Origin: Saccharomonospora sp. NB11
Lineage (GTDB): Bacteria > Actinomycetota > Actinomycetes > Mycobacteriales > Pseudonocardiaceae
Length of the DNA stretch: 64,000 bases
Direction of reading: 5' to 3'
Assembly: GCF_015910535.1 (NCBI RefSeq)
Contig: NZ_JACBJG010000005.1
Coordinates: forward strand, 62,001-126,000
The notes beneath the pieces were generated by a model that saw only the letters and a program-made list of their open reading frames with translations, made no database searches and was not told where the DNA came from. The stretch's first letter is position 1, and each line of letters begins with the position of its first letter. Below are positions 25,793 to 34,343 of the stretch, piece after piece. The position numbers were made by a program, and so were the translations under genes.

Positions 25793-28230
25793 TGTGCACC
25801 TCCGTTGTCGGGGTCCATCGATCCGAGGCCGCCTCCGGCCTCCGTGCCCAGGCCACCGGCGGCCCGCTCGCCGGTGTGGATGGCTCGCCACACCCGCATC
25901 GGAGTGCACGGCATCTCGATGTCGTCCACTCCGTAGTGCCGCACGGCGTCCACGACGGCGTTCACCACGGCGGGCGTGGAAGCGATCGTGCCCGCCTCGC
26001 CGACGCCCTTCACCCCGAGCGGGTTGGTGGTGGACGGTGTCTCGGTGCGGTCGGTGACGAACGACGGCAGGTCGGCCGCGGACGGCAGCAGGTAGTCGGC
26101 GAACGTCCCCGACATCAGCGTGCCGCCCTCGTCGAACGCCGCGTCCTCGAACAACGCCTGCGCGATGCCCTGGGCCAGGCCACCGTGGATCTGACCCTCG
26201 ACGATCAACGGGTTGACCACCGCGCCGACGTCATCCACGCACACGTACTTGCGGATCTTGACCTGCCCGGTCTCGGTGTCGACCTCCACGGCGCACAGGT
26301 GCGTGCCGTGGGGGAACGAGAAGTTCTCCGGGTCGAAGGTGGCCTCGGAGTCCAGCGACGGCTCCACACCGTCCGGCAGGTCGTGAGCCGCGAACACCGC
26401 GAGTGCGATGTCCTGGATGCTGGTGGAGCGGCCGGTGCCCTTGACGTTGAAGGTGCCCGACGAGAACTCCACGTCGTCCTCGGAGCACTCCATCATGTGC
26501 GCGGCGACTCGTCGCGCCTTGTCCAGCACCTTCTCGGCGGCCTTCACCACCGCGATGCCCCCGACGACCAGCGACCGCGAGCCGTAGGTGTCCATGCCCT
26601 TGTGCGACGACTGGGTGTCGCCGTGCAGGATCTCGACGTCCTCGAAGGGAACACCGAGCTTGTCGGCCACGATCTGGCTCCAGGCCGTCTCGTGTCCCTG
26701 GCCGTGGGCGGACGTGCCCGTGATCACCTCGACCTTGCCGGTGGGCAGCATGCGGATCGAGGCGTGCTCCCAGCCACCCGCGGCGTAGTCGAGCGAGCCC
26801 AGCACCCGGGACGGAGCGAGGCCGCACATCTCCGTGAACGTGGAGACGCCGATGCCGAGCTGCACGGAGTCACCGCGTTCCCGCCGCTCCCGCTGCTCCC
26901 GGCGCAGCCCCTCGTAGTCGAAGAGCTCCAGCGCCTTCTCGGTGGCGGCCTCGTAGTTGCCCGAGTCGTAGGTCAGCCCCGCCACCGTCGTGTACGGGAA
27001 CTCGTCGTGGGTGATCCAGTTCTTCTCCCGCAGCTCGATCGGGTCCATGCCCAGCTCGGCGGCGAGCTCGTCCATCATGCGTTCGATCCCGAACGTCGCC
27101 TCCGGCCGTCCGGCGCCGCGGTAGGCGTCGGTGACCGTGGTGTTGGTGAACACGTTCGTGCACGTGAAGCGGTACGCCGGAATCTTGTAGATCGCGTTGA
27201 ACATGAACGCGCCGAGGATCGGCACGCCGGGACCGACCAGGCTCAGGTAGGCGCCCATGTCGGCGAGCAGTTCCACCTTCAGCCCGGTCAACCGGCCGTC
27301 CCGGGTGGCGCCGAGCGTGATGTCCTGGATCTGGTCGCGACCGTGGTGGGCGGCCACCATCGACTCCGACCGCGACTCGGTCCACTTGACCGGCCGACCG
27401 AGCTTGCGCGCCACGAGCAGCGCGATGAACTCCTCCGGGATCACGGCGAGCTTGCCACCGAAGCCCCCACCCACATCGGGGGCGATGACGCGGAGCTGAT
27501 GCTCGGGGATGCCGAGGGTCAGCGCGGCCATCGTCTTGGTGATGTGGGGGATCTGCGTGGCCGACCACATGGTGAGTTGCGCGGCCGTCGGGTCCACCAC
27601 CACCGACCGCGGTTCCATGAACGCCGGGATGAGCCGCTGCTGGCGGAAACGCTTGCGCAGCACCACCTCGGAGTCGGTGATGGCCCGTTCCACGTCGTCG
27701 CCCGACCCGGCCTCGGCGGAGTCGAACGTCCACACCGCACTGCGGTTGGTGCCCAGCTCCTCGTGGACGAGCGGCGCCCCCTCGGCGATGGCGTTCTCCA
27801 GGCCCAGGACGACGGGCAGCTCCTCGTAGTCGACGTCGATCTCGGCGAGCGCGTCCTGTGCTTCGGCGGCGCTGCGAGCCACCACCACGGCGACGCCCTC
27901 GCCCGCGTAGTTCACGACGCCCTGCGCGAGCACCGGCCGGCGCGGCCACTTCATGTCAGGGGTGATCGGCCACGCGCACGGCATACCGATCGCGCCCTCG
28001 GGGTCGAGGTCGTCGGCGGTGTACACGGCGATGACGCCCGGCATCTCCTTGGCCGCCGAGGTGTCGATGTTCGTGATGCGGGCGTGCGCCACGGTGCTGC
28101 GCAACACCGCGAAGTGCACGAGCCCGGGCAGGGTGATGTTGTCGGTCCAACGGGTCCGGCCGGTGATCAGCCGCGCGTCCTCCTTGCGGCGGCGGGCCTT
28201 GCCGATCTCCGGTTCCATCGTGGCGGTCAT
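25789..28230 (-). CDS. coxL: Molybdenum hydroxylase large subunit, CoxL family form II
   Basis: This 813-residue catalytic subunit binds the molybdopterin cytosine dinucleotide cofactor. Motifs are GGGFGGK (residues 254-260), the active-site loop AYRGAGR (residues 369-375) and GVGEAG near the C terminus with the catalytic glutamate. True CO dehydrogenases of form I have AYRCSFR in this loop with an S-selanyl cysteine. The AYRGAGR seen here is form II, whose substrates are mostly unknown aromatic or aldehyde compounds. It lies between coxS (2-bp gap) and coxM (4-bp overlap). Annotating it as a CO dehydrogenase would not be supported by the sequence. Confidence 0.93.
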   Translation of the reverse strand: MTATMEPEIGKARRRKEDARLITGRTRWTDNITLPGLVHFAVLRSTVAHARITNIDTSAAKEMPGVIAVYTADDLDPEGAIGMPCAWPITPDMKWPRRPVLAQGVVNYAGEGVAVVVARSAAEAQDALAEIDVDYEELPVVLGLENAIAEGAPLVHEELGTNRSAVWTFDSAEAGSGDDVERAITDSEVVLRKRFRQQRLIPAFMEPRSVVVDPTAAQLTMWSATQIPHITKTMAALTLGIPEHQLRVIAPDVGGGFGGKLAVIPEEFIALLVARKLGRPVKWTESRSESMVAAHHGRDQIQDITLGATRDGRLTGLKVELLADMGAYLSLVGPGVPILGAFMFNAIYKIPAYRFTCTNVFTNTTVTDAYRGAGRPEATFGIERMMDELAAELGMDPIELREKNWITHDEFPYTTVAGLTYDSGNYEAATEKALELFDYEGLRREQRERRERGDSVQLGIGVSTFTEMCGLAPSRVLGSLDYAAGGWEHASIRMLPTGKVEVITGTSAHGQGHETAWSQIVADKLGVPFEDVEILHGDTQSSHKGMDTYGSRSLVVGGIAVVKAAEKVLDKARRVAAHMMECSEDDVEFSSGTFNVKGTGRSTSIQDIALAVFAAHDLPDGVEPSLDSEATFDPENFSFPHGTHLCAVEVDTETGQVKIRKYVCVDDVGAVVNPLIVEGQIHGGLAQGIAQALFEDAAFDEGGTLMSGTFADYLLPSAADLPSFVTDRTETPSTTNPLGVKGVGEAGTIASTPAVVNAVVDAVRHYGVDDIEMPCTPMRVWRAIHTGERAAGGLGTEAGGGLGSMDPDNGGAQ

Positions 28231-28232
28231 GG

Positions 28233-28769
28233 TTACTCCGCACCTCCGCCCATGGTCGCGGCGGTCCCGGTGGCCTCACCGACGCGCTCGGCCTCCGGCC
28301 CCGCTCCGGGACGCATGCGCTCGGCCGCGTCCCGCACCGCGCGCACGATGTTCTGGTATCCGGTACAGCGACAGAGGTTGCCTTCGAGCCCCTCACGCAC
28401 CGCCTGCTCGTCGGGCTCGGGGTTCTCGGAGAGCAGGTCGAGGGACTGCATGATCATCCCGGGCGTGCAGAACCCGCACTGCAGTGCGTGGTTGTCCTGG
28501 AACGCCTGCTGGACCGGGTGCAGCTCGCCGTCGCGCGCGAGCCCCTCGATGGTCGTGACCTCGCCGCCGTCGGCCTGGACGGCGAGGACCGAGCAGGACT
28601 TCACGCTCTGCCCGTTCAGATGCACGGTGCACGCACCGCAGTTGCTGGTGTCGCACCCCACCACGGTGCCGACCTTGCCGAGCTGGTTGCGCAGGTAATG
28701 GACCAGTAACGTGCGCGGCTCGACCTCGTCGGTGTAGCGGGTTCCGTCGACGGTGACGGTGATGCGCAT
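28233..28769 (-). CDS. coxS: Molybdenum hydroxylase small (2Fe-2S) subunit, CoxS family
   Basis: This 178-residue protein has two [2Fe-2S] clusters. The plant-type cluster ligands are C39, C44, C47 and C59 ([13 protein letters not shown]). The second cluster ligands are C98, C101, C133 and C135 (CGFCTPGM and CRCTGYQ). It passes electrons from the molybdenum site to FAD. The C-terminal 30 residues (Pro-, Gly- and Ala-rich) extend beyond the usual end near residue 150. It starts the coxS-coxL-coxM operon, with a candidate operator about 60 bp upstream. Confidence 0.95.
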   Translation of the reverse strand: MRITVTVDGTRYTDEVEPRTLLVHYLRNQLGKVGTVVGCDTSNCGACTVHLNGQSVKSCSVLAVQADGGEVTTIEGLARDGELHPVQQAFQDNHALQCGFCTPGMIMQSLDLLSENPEPDEQAVREGLEGNLCRCTGYQNIVRAVRDAAERMRPGAGPEAERVGEATGTAATMGGGAE

Positions 28770-28825
28770 GGGGCCTCCTGTGCTGGCTCGACCCGCCGGA
28801 GCGGGCCGCGGGTGGAACGGCCTCA

Positions 28826-28846
28826 GCCGATCATCGCGTGATCGGC
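28826..28846. promoter_or_regulatory. Perfect inverted repeat upstream of coxS, candidate operator
   Basis: GCCGATCA at 28826-28833 and TGATCGGC at 28839-28846 are exact inverted copies separated by TCGCG. It lies 57 bp upstream of the coxS start. An 8-5-8 layout with a TGATC core fits a dimeric repressor site such as TetR or GntR types. Confidence 0.5.
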
Positions 28847-28958
28847 CTCACACGCAACCCTGCTACGTCGCTGCGGCGACGACAACCCCTGGCGCCGCGG
28901 CGACGAGCGGTGGTCCCTCGTTCGGGAGGTCACCTGCCGACGCAAGCGCGCGACGCCC

Positions 28959-29007
28959 GGCTCCGCTCACCCTGTCGGGTGAGGCACCGCCGGTGACGAG
29001 CGGAGCC
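28959..29007. other. Nested hairpin in the coxS / 29098 intergenic region
   Basis: GGCTCCGCTC (28959-28968) pairs with GAGCGGAGCC (28998-29007). Inside, CTCACCC (28966-28972) pairs with GGGTGAG (28977-28983). The two helices share a few bases, so they would be alternative or partly stacked structures. The 28770-29097 gap (328 bp) holds this structure, the palindrome at 28826 and both promoters, but no gene. Confidence 0.4.
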
Positions 29008-29097
29008 CCGTGACGACCGGCCGCGATGTCGGCGATCCGCTTTCCCCGGGCCACTCGGCGGCCTAGCGTCGGGAGGGACGACGACTCAGGAGTGACC

Positions 29098-29595
29098 ATG
29101 TCCGACGACACTCTCCGGCGAGAACTCGACACCCCGATCGCGCAGGAGCTGCTGCGGACCACACCGCTGGCGCGCCTCGCCTACAACGGACCCGACGGGT
29201 TCCCCCGCGTGGTCCCGGTCGGTTTCCACTGGGACGGCACCCGCGTCGTGATCTGCACGGTGCCCACCGCGGCGAAGGTCGCCGCGCTGCGCGCCGACCC
29301 CCGCGTCGCCCTGACCATCGACACCGAGACGCCCCGCGCGCTGCTGTTGCGGGGCACGGCCCGGATCGAGATCGTCGACGGCGTCCCGGACGAGTACCTG
29401 TGGGCCAACCGCAAGACGGGGGAGCCCGCGCAGTGGCAAGCGTTCGAGCGAGAGGTCAGGGCCCTCTACGAACGCATGGCGAAGATCGAGGTCACCCCGG
29501 TCTGGGCCCGGGCGCTGGACTTCGAGACGACCCTGCCGAAGGCGGTGGAGGACCTCGTCCGGCGCAAGCACGAGCACTCGACCACCGCCGGCTGA
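29098..29595 (+). CDS. Pyridoxamine 5'-phosphate oxidase-like flavin-binding protein
   Basis: This 165-residue protein shows the split-barrel start LRTTPLARLAYNGPDGFPRVVPVGFHWDGTRVVICT (about residues 20-55) and the KVAALRADPRVALTIDTE strand-helix. Both are typical of the PPOX-like flavin or F420-binding family in actinomycetes. It is likely to bind FMN or F420, and the substrate is unknown. The ATG at 29098 follows an AGGAG site. It is convergent with the XdhC-like gene, with only 4 bp between the stops, and divergent from coxS. Confidence 0.85.
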   Translation: MSDDTLRRELDTPIAQELLRTTPLARLAYNGPDGFPRVVPVGFHWDGTRVVICTVPTAAKVAALRADPRVALTIDTETPRALLLRGTARIEIVDGVPDEYLWANRKTGEPAQWQAFEREVRALYERMAKIEVTPVWARALDFETTLPKAVEDLVRRKHEHSTTAG

Positions 29596-29599
29596 ATTG

Positions 29600-30724
29600 T
29601 CAGCGGTGATGCTCGGCGTGGATGCGGCCGTCGACGTCGGACAACCGCCGTCCGCCACCGCCCCACTTCAACGCGATGATCTCCGCGGCGATCGACACGG
29701 CGGTCTCCTCCGGGGTCCGCGCACCGAGGTCGAGGCCGATCGGCGAGGCCAGCCGCTTCAGCTCGGCGTCGGTCATGCCCGCCTCCCGCAGGCGACGGAG
29801 CCGGTCCTCGTGCGTGCGCCGCGATCCCATCGCCCCGACGTAGGCGACGTCGAGCCGCAACGCCACCTGCAGCACCGGCACGTCGAACTTCGGGTCGTGG
29901 GTGAGCACCGTGATCACGGTCCGCGGGTCGATGCGGCCCGCCTCGACCTCGGCCGTCAGGTAGCGGTGCGGCCAGTCGACCACCACCTGGTCGGCATCGG
30001 GGAACCGGCTCTTCGTCGCGAACACCGGCCGGGCGTCGCACACGGTGACCTCGTAGCCGAGGTAGGACCCCATGCGCGCCATCGCGGCGGCGAAGTCGAT
30101 CGCGCCGAACACGAGCATCCTCGGCGGCGGCTCGAACGCGTTGACGAACACCGCCATGCCCTCGCCACGCCGCTGCCCCTCCGGGCCGTAGTGCAGCGTC
30201 CCCGACCGGCCGGTGGCGAGCAGTCCCCGCGCGTCGTCCACGACAGCGTCGTCGATGCGCTCCGAGCCGAACCCACCCTCGACACGGTCCTGCCAGACCA
30301 GCATCCGCCTGCCCAACAACGCCGGGTCGGTGTGCTCCACGATCGTCGCGACCGCGACCGGGACGCCGTCGCGCACCGAGGCCACGAGGTCGGGCAGCTC
30401 CGGCATCGACTCGCGGTCGACCCGCTCGACGAAGATGTCGATGATGCCCCCGCACGTGAGTCCCACGGCGAACGCGTCGTCGTCGCTCACGCCGTAGCGC
30501 TGCAGCACGGGCGTCCCGGTCTCGACGACCTGTTGCGCCAGCTCGTACACCGCGCCCTCGACACAGCCGCCTGACACGCTGCCGACCACGTCGCCCTCGG
30601 GTCCCACCAGCATGGCGGCCCCCGGCGCGCGTGGCGCCGACGAGAAGGTGGCGACCACGGTCCCGACTCCCACGGTCTCCCCCGCCTCCCACCGGCGGTG
30701 GAGCTCGTCCAGCACGTCATGCAT
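29600..30724 (-). CDS. XdhC/CoxI family maturation factor
   Basis: This 374-residue protein has the XdhC_CoxI N-terminal domain (GTVVATFSSAPRAPGAAMLVGPEGDVVGSVSGGCVEGAV, about residues 20-60) and a C-terminal Rossmann-like domain (MLVFGAIDFAAAMARMG, then the AYVGAMGSRRTHEDRLRRL motif, about residues 280-300). These proteins insert sulfurated molybdenum cofactor into xanthine-dehydrogenase-type enzymes. It is the last gene of the minus-strand group that includes the VWA protein and MoxR ATPase, and it overlaps the VWA gene by 8 bp. It should mature the CoxSLM enzyme encoded 1.5 kb further along. Confidence 0.92.
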   Translation of the reverse strand: MHDVLDELHRRWEAGETVGVGTVVATFSSAPRAPGAAMLVGPEGDVVGSVSGGCVEGAVYELAQQVVETGTPVLQRYGVSDDDAFAVGLTCGGIIDIFVERVDRESMPELPDLVASVRDGVPVAVATIVEHTDPALLGRRMLVWQDRVEGGFGSERIDDAVVDDARGLLATGRSGTLHYGPEGQRRGEGMAVFVNAFEPPPRMLVFGAIDFAAAMARMGSYLGYEVTVCDARPVFATKSRFPDADQVVVDWPHRYLTAEVEAGRIDPRTVITVLTHDPKFDVPVLQVALRLDVAYVGAMGSRRTHEDRLRRLREAGMTDAELKRLASPIGLDLGARTPEETAVSIAAEIIALKWGGGGRRLSDVDGRIHAEHHR

Positions 30725-31841
30725 GTGCGATCTCCCTCAGCAGTCGTTCCAACGTGGCCAGGCTGTGTCCCGCGAGCAGCCGGTCGATGTGCGGCAGCAC
30801 GGCGGCGATGCCCGACTGCACGGGTTCGTAGCCCTCGTGTCCGGCGTGCGGGTTGACCCACAGCACCCGGTGGGCGAGCCGACGCAGCCGCGCCGCCGAC
30901 TCGCCGAGCAGCCGGGTGTCGCCGCGTTCCCAACCGTCGGAGAAGACCACGACCGTGGCTCGCCGGGCCATGCCGCGCTGTCCCCACCGGTCGAGGAACA
31001 CGCGCAGCGTCTCGCCGAGACGCGTGCCTCCGGCGAAGTCGGCCACCGCGCCCGCCGCGTCGAGCATGGCCCGTTCCGGGTCGCGTTGCCGCAACTGCCG
31101 TGACACGCGGGTCAGCCGCGTGCCCAACGTGAAGACCTCCACGTCGGACGGCGCCGCCCGCACCACGACGTGCGCGAAGCGCAGCAGCGAGTCGGCGTAG
31201 GGCTTCATCGAACCCGACACGTCGATCAGCAGCACCGTCCGGCGAGGGCGGGTGCGCCGCCGGGAACGGACGAGCCGGAGCGGTTCGCCACCGTCGGCGA
31301 GCATCGCGCGCAAGGTGCGTCGCGCGTCCAGCCTGCCCCGGCGGGCGGTGTGGTGACGCAACGACGGGCGACGCGCGGGCTCGGGACGCAGCGTGTCCAG
31401 CAGCTCCCGCAGGTGACGGCGCTCCTCCTTGGTGAGCTCGGCGAGGTCGCGGTGCCGCAGCACCTCGGCGTCGCTCGCGGCGACGCTGAGCTTCTCGCCG
31501 GTGCCGTCGCTCTCCCCGGTGTCCGACGGCCCCTGCAGCAGCGCCGCGATCCGCGGTTGCGTCGACACCGGCACGGTGTTGCGCCGCCGCACGGGCGGCT
31601 CGTCGCGGAACCACGCCGCGAACGCCTCGTCGTAGCGCGGCAGGTCGTCGGGATCGGAACACAGCGCGAGTCGGCCCGCCCAGTAGAGCTGGCGGGGCTC
31701 GGCGACGTCGACGTGGGCCACGGCGTCCAGGTAGGCCTGCACGCGGTGCGCATCGCAGCGCACCCCCGCCTCCCGCAGCGCGGCGGCGAACCCGACCAGC
31801 CCCGAGAGTGGGTCGGCGTCGAGCGGAGCCCGCGTGTCCAT
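30717..31841 (-). CDS. VWA domain protein, CoxE-like
   Basis: This 374-residue protein has a C-terminal von Willebrand A domain with the MIDAS motif DVSGSMKPYADS (about residues 202-213) and a later DGW loop (VVVFSDGWERGD). The N-terminal part begins LVGFAAALREAGVRC. CoxE proteins work with the MoxR-type ATPase CoxD to build the active site of CO dehydrogenase-like enzymes. I use the ATG at 31841. A GTG at 31892 would add 17 residues and nearly abut the MoxR stop, and neither start has a strong ribosome-binding site. It overlaps the XdhC-like gene by 8 bp. Confidence 0.87.
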   Translation of the reverse strand: MDTRAPLDADPLSGLVGFAAALREAGVRCDAHRVQAYLDAVAHVDVAEPRQLYWAGRLALCSDPDDLPRYDEAFAAWFRDEPPVRRRNTVPVSTQPRIAALLQGPSDTGESDGTGEKLSVAASDAEVLRHRDLAELTKEERRHLRELLDTLRPEPARRPSLRHHTARRGRLDARRTLRAMLADGGEPLRLVRSRRRTRPRRTVLLIDVSGSMKPYADSLLRFAHVVVRAAPSDVEVFTLGTRLTRVSRQLRQRDPERAMLDAAGAVADFAGGTRLGETLRVFLDRWGQRGMARRATVVVFSDGWERGDTRLLGESAARLRRLAHRVLWVNPHAGHEGYEPVQSGIAAVLPHIDRLLAGHSLATLERLLREIAHA

Positions 31842-31895
31842 GCCACCATTGTGCGCTCGGTCGGGTGGCACCGGACCGTCCTGCGCGCTCACCCC

Positions 31896-32807
31896 TCAGC
31901 CCAGCAGCGAGTCGAGGGCCGCGCGAACGCGGTCGAGGTCCTCGCTGTACTTCAGCACCGCGCCGAGCGTGACGGCGGCCGACTCGACGTCCAGTTCCGT
32001 CCTTCCCAACGCGGTCAACGCCTGCGCCCAGTCGATCGCCTCCGCCACCCCGGGCGGCTTGAGCAGTTCCAGCGTCCGCAACCGACCCACCGCCTCGGCG
32101 ATCTGGCGGGACAGCGCCTCCCCGATCCCCGGCACCCGACGACGCAGGATGGCGACCTCCCGCTCCAGGCCGGGGTGTTCGACCCAGTGGTAGAGGCAGC
32201 GGCGCTTGAGCGCGTCGTGCACCTCGCGCGTGCGATTGGACGTGAGCACGACCAGCGGCGGGACCTCGGCCCGCACCTCGCCGTACTCGGGGATCGTGAC
32301 GGCGTTCTCGTCGAGCAACTGCAACAGGAACGCCTCGAACTCGTCGTCGGCGCGGTCGATCTCGTCGACGAGCAGCACGCACGGGGACGACGTCAGCGCA
32401 CGCAGCAGCGGCCGGGCCAACAGGAACCGTTCGGTGTAGAGGGACTGCTCGGCGGTGTCGACGTCGAGTCGCCCGCCCTCCGCGGCCTCCAGTGCGCGCA
32501 GGTGCAGCAACTGCCGGGGGAAGTCCCACTCGTACAACGCCTGCCCGGCGTCGATCCCCTCGTGGCACTGCAACCGGATCAGCGGCAGCTCCAACCCCTC
32601 CGCCAACGCGACCGCCAACGAGGTCTTCCCCGTACCCGGCTCGCCCTCGCAGAACAACGGCCGCCTCATCCGCAACGCCAGGAACGCGGCCGTGGCCACG
32701 CCCGGGTCGGCGAGATAACCCACGCGTTCCAGGATCTTCGCGAGGTCGTCGGGGCTGTCGGGCGACGTGCCGCCCGCGTCGGGTGCTCCGCTGCTGTCGG
32801 CTGTCAC
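31896..32807 (-). CDS. MoxR-family AAA ATPase, CoxD-like
   Basis: This 303-residue AAA+ ATPase has Walker A GEPGTGKTS (residues 55-63), Walker B VLLVDEIDRADDEFE and the sensor TSNRTREVHDALKRRC. MoxR proteins act as metal-cofactor insertion chaperones with VWA partners, here the gene directly downstream. Its place beside XdhC-like, CoxE-like and MocA-like genes supports a role in maturing the CoxSLM molybdenum hydroxylase. The N-terminal 20 residues are Ser/Asp-rich and precede the fold. Confidence 0.9.
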   Translation of the reverse strand: MTADSSGAPDAGGTSPDSPDDLAKILERVGYLADPGVATAAFLALRMRRPLFCEGEPGTGKTSLAVALAEGLELPLIRLQCHEGIDAGQALYEWDFPRQLLHLRALEAAEGGRLDVDTAEQSLYTERFLLARPLLRALTSSPCVLLVDEIDRADDEFEAFLLQLLDENAVTIPEYGEVRAEVPPLVVLTSNRTREVHDALKRRCLYHWVEHPGLEREVAILRRRVPGIGEALSRQIAEAVGRLRTLELLKPPGVAEAIDWAQALTALGRTELDVESAAVTLGAVLKYSEDLDRVRAALDSLLG

Positions 32808-32859
32808 ACGGCCGAGCCTACTGAACCGGCGGGCACGCGGCGGGACACCTCACGTGCCG

Positions 32860-33444
32860 TCAGGGTCGCCGGTCCCCGGGGAGATCGGCCGGGGAGTCGA
32901 CGTCGGTGCCCGCGGACAGGTCTCCACATTCGACCAACCGGAGGTCGGCGCGACCCCGCAACCACTCGCGCGCGCCCTGGTCGCCGCGGGTGACGTCGGC
33001 GATGTCCGACCACCAACGGCGACCGAGCACGACCGGGTGTCCGGGATGGCCGTCGTAGGAGGCACGCGCCACGGCGTCGGGAGCCGCCGACTCCCGCAAC
33101 CGGGCGACGACGTCGGAACCGACACCGGGCAGGTCGACCAGGTGCACCAGCACCGCGTCCGGGACCGGCGTGAGGTGGGAGAGAGTGCGCAGTCCCTCCC
33201 GCAGGGACGCGCTCATGCCTTCCTGCCAGTCCGGGACGTACACCGTCGTCACGCGCCCGGGCAGCAACGTCCGCACGTCGTCGGCCCGCGCTCCCAGCAC
33301 CACCACGATCGGGTCGCACCCGCCCTCGGCCAGCACGCGCACCGCGCGGGTCACCAACGCCTCACCCTCGACCTCGACCAACGCCTTCGGCCTGCCGAAA
33401 CGGCGACCGGCACCGGCGGCGAGCAGCAGTCCCGCGGTCCTCAT
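32860..33444 (-). CDS. MobA-like NTP transferase, probable molybdenum cofactor cytidylyltransferase
   Basis: This 194-residue nucleotidyltransferase begins AGLLLAAGAGRRFGRPKALVEVEG (residues 4-27), the sugar-nucleotide-transferase-like N terminus. It has VLVHLVDLPGVGSDVV with the metal-binding aspartate and a GHPGHPVVLGRRWW segment typical of MocA (CTP: molybdopterin cytidylyltransferase). CoxL-type enzymes need the cytosine dinucleotide form of the cofactor, which this gene would supply. Its ATG overlaps the stop of the IclR gene (ATGA), coupling it to a regulator that otherwise looks like part of the pca cluster. No GTP-specific MobA motif was seen. Confidence 0.85.
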   Translation of the reverse strand: MRTAGLLLAAGAGRRFGRPKALVEVEGEALVTRAVRVLAEGGCDPIVVVLGARADDVRTLLPGRVTTVYVPDWQEGMSASLREGLRTLSHLTPVPDAVLVHLVDLPGVGSDVVARLRESAAPDAVARASYDGHPGHPVVLGRRWWSDIADVTRGDQGAREWLRGRADLRLVECGDLSAGTDVDSPADLPGDRRP

Positions 33445-34235
33445 GACACGCGCGCCCCGACGGCGACGGACAGATCCGCCTCGATCCGTTCGGCAGTGCG
33501 GCGCAACCGGGGTAGCAGCTCGGTCAGCACCGTCTCGGAGGTCGTGCGACTGGCGTGTGTCGAAAGGTTCACCGCTGCCACCACCTTGCCGTCCCTGTCG
33601 TGGAGCGGCACGGCCACCGACCGCAGCCCCTCCTCCAACTCCTGATCGACCAGAGCCCAGCCCTGCTCACGCACGCGGTCCAGCTCCGCACGCAGGTCCG
33701 ACGCCGACGTGATCGTGCGCTCGGTGCGTCGTTCGAACGTCGCCTCGTCGAGGTAGGCGGCCAACTCGTCCTCGCCCAGTCCCGCGAGCAGCACGTGTCC
33801 CATCGACGTCGCGTGAGCGGGGAACCGGGTGCCCACGTCGATGCTCACGGTCATGATGCGCGAGACCGCCACCCGCGCGACGTACACGATGTCGGTGCCG
33901 TCGAGGACGGACACCGACGACGACTCGTGGACCTCCGCGGACAGCCGCTCCAGATGCGGTTGCACCACGTCCGACAGCGGCAGGCTCGACAGGTACGCGT
34001 ACCCCAGTTCGAGGACGCGTGCGGTGAGGCGGAAGTAGCGCCCCTCCGCGCGGACGTACCCGAGGTCGGCGAGGGTCAGCAGGAACCGGCGCGCGGCGGC
34101 ACGGGTCAGCCCCGTCGCCTTCGCGACGTCGCTGAGCGTCAGTTGGGGTGTGCCCGCCCCGAAGGCCTTGATCACGGCGAGTCCCCGTTCCAGGGACTGC
34201 ACGTGATACGCGGCTCGTGTGCTGCCCGACTCCAT
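33441..34235 (-). CDS. IclR-family regulator, PcaR-like
   Basis: This 264-residue regulator has the IclR N-terminal helix-turn-helix (VQSLERGLAVIKAF, then LTLSDVAKATGLTRAAARRFLLTLADLGYV, about residues 33-62) and a C-terminal effector domain (VHESSSVSVLDGTDIVYVARV, then GTRFPAHATSMGHVLLAG). The subfamily with these motifs regulates protocatechuate or beta-ketoadipate pathway genes, and the pcaB gene lies 108 bp upstream. It probably binds the pca promoter, where a perfect palindrome is present at 38452-38468. Its stop overlaps the MocA-like start. Activation versus repression cannot be told from the sequence. Confidence 0.9.
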   Translation of the reverse strand: MESGSTRAAYHVQSLERGLAVIKAFGAGTPQLTLSDVAKATGLTRAAARRFLLTLADLGYVRAEGRYFRLTARVLELGYAYLSSLPLSDVVQPHLERLSAEVHESSSVSVLDGTDIVYVARVAVSRIMTVSIDVGTRFPAHATSMGHVLLAGLGEDELAAYLDEATFERRTERTITSASDLRAELDRVREQGWALVDQELEEGLRSVAVPLHDRDGKVVAAVNLSTHASRTTSETVLTELLPRLRRTAERIEADLSVAVGARVS

Positions 34236-34308
34236 GATGTGTCCAACCTATCGCGGAACCGTGTCGTGCCCACCCCGTCTCGGGACGGCTGCCGGTGGGT
34301 CCGACCGG

Positions 34309-34321
34309 CGAATCCGATTCG
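34309..34321. promoter_or_regulatory. Short inverted repeat upstream of the IclR gene
   Basis: CGAATC and GATTCG flank a single central C, 74 bp upstream of the IclR gene start, in the 108-bp gap after pcaB. It could be an autoregulatory site, but it does not match the 38452 palindrome. Weak. Confidence 0.25.
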
Positions 34322-34343
34322 ATACACGCCGCGTGCGGACCAT

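Noticed and set aside
25876-28698. A 940-codon plus-strand open frame opposite coxL and coxS
   Set aside because: Composition is H/R/V/G-rich shadow translation; coxL and coxS are clear on the minus strand.
25789-28769. Aerobic carbon monoxide dehydrogenase
   Set aside because: The active-site loop is form II (AYRGAGR), without the cysteine needed for CO oxidation; kept as a form II molybdenum hydroxylase.
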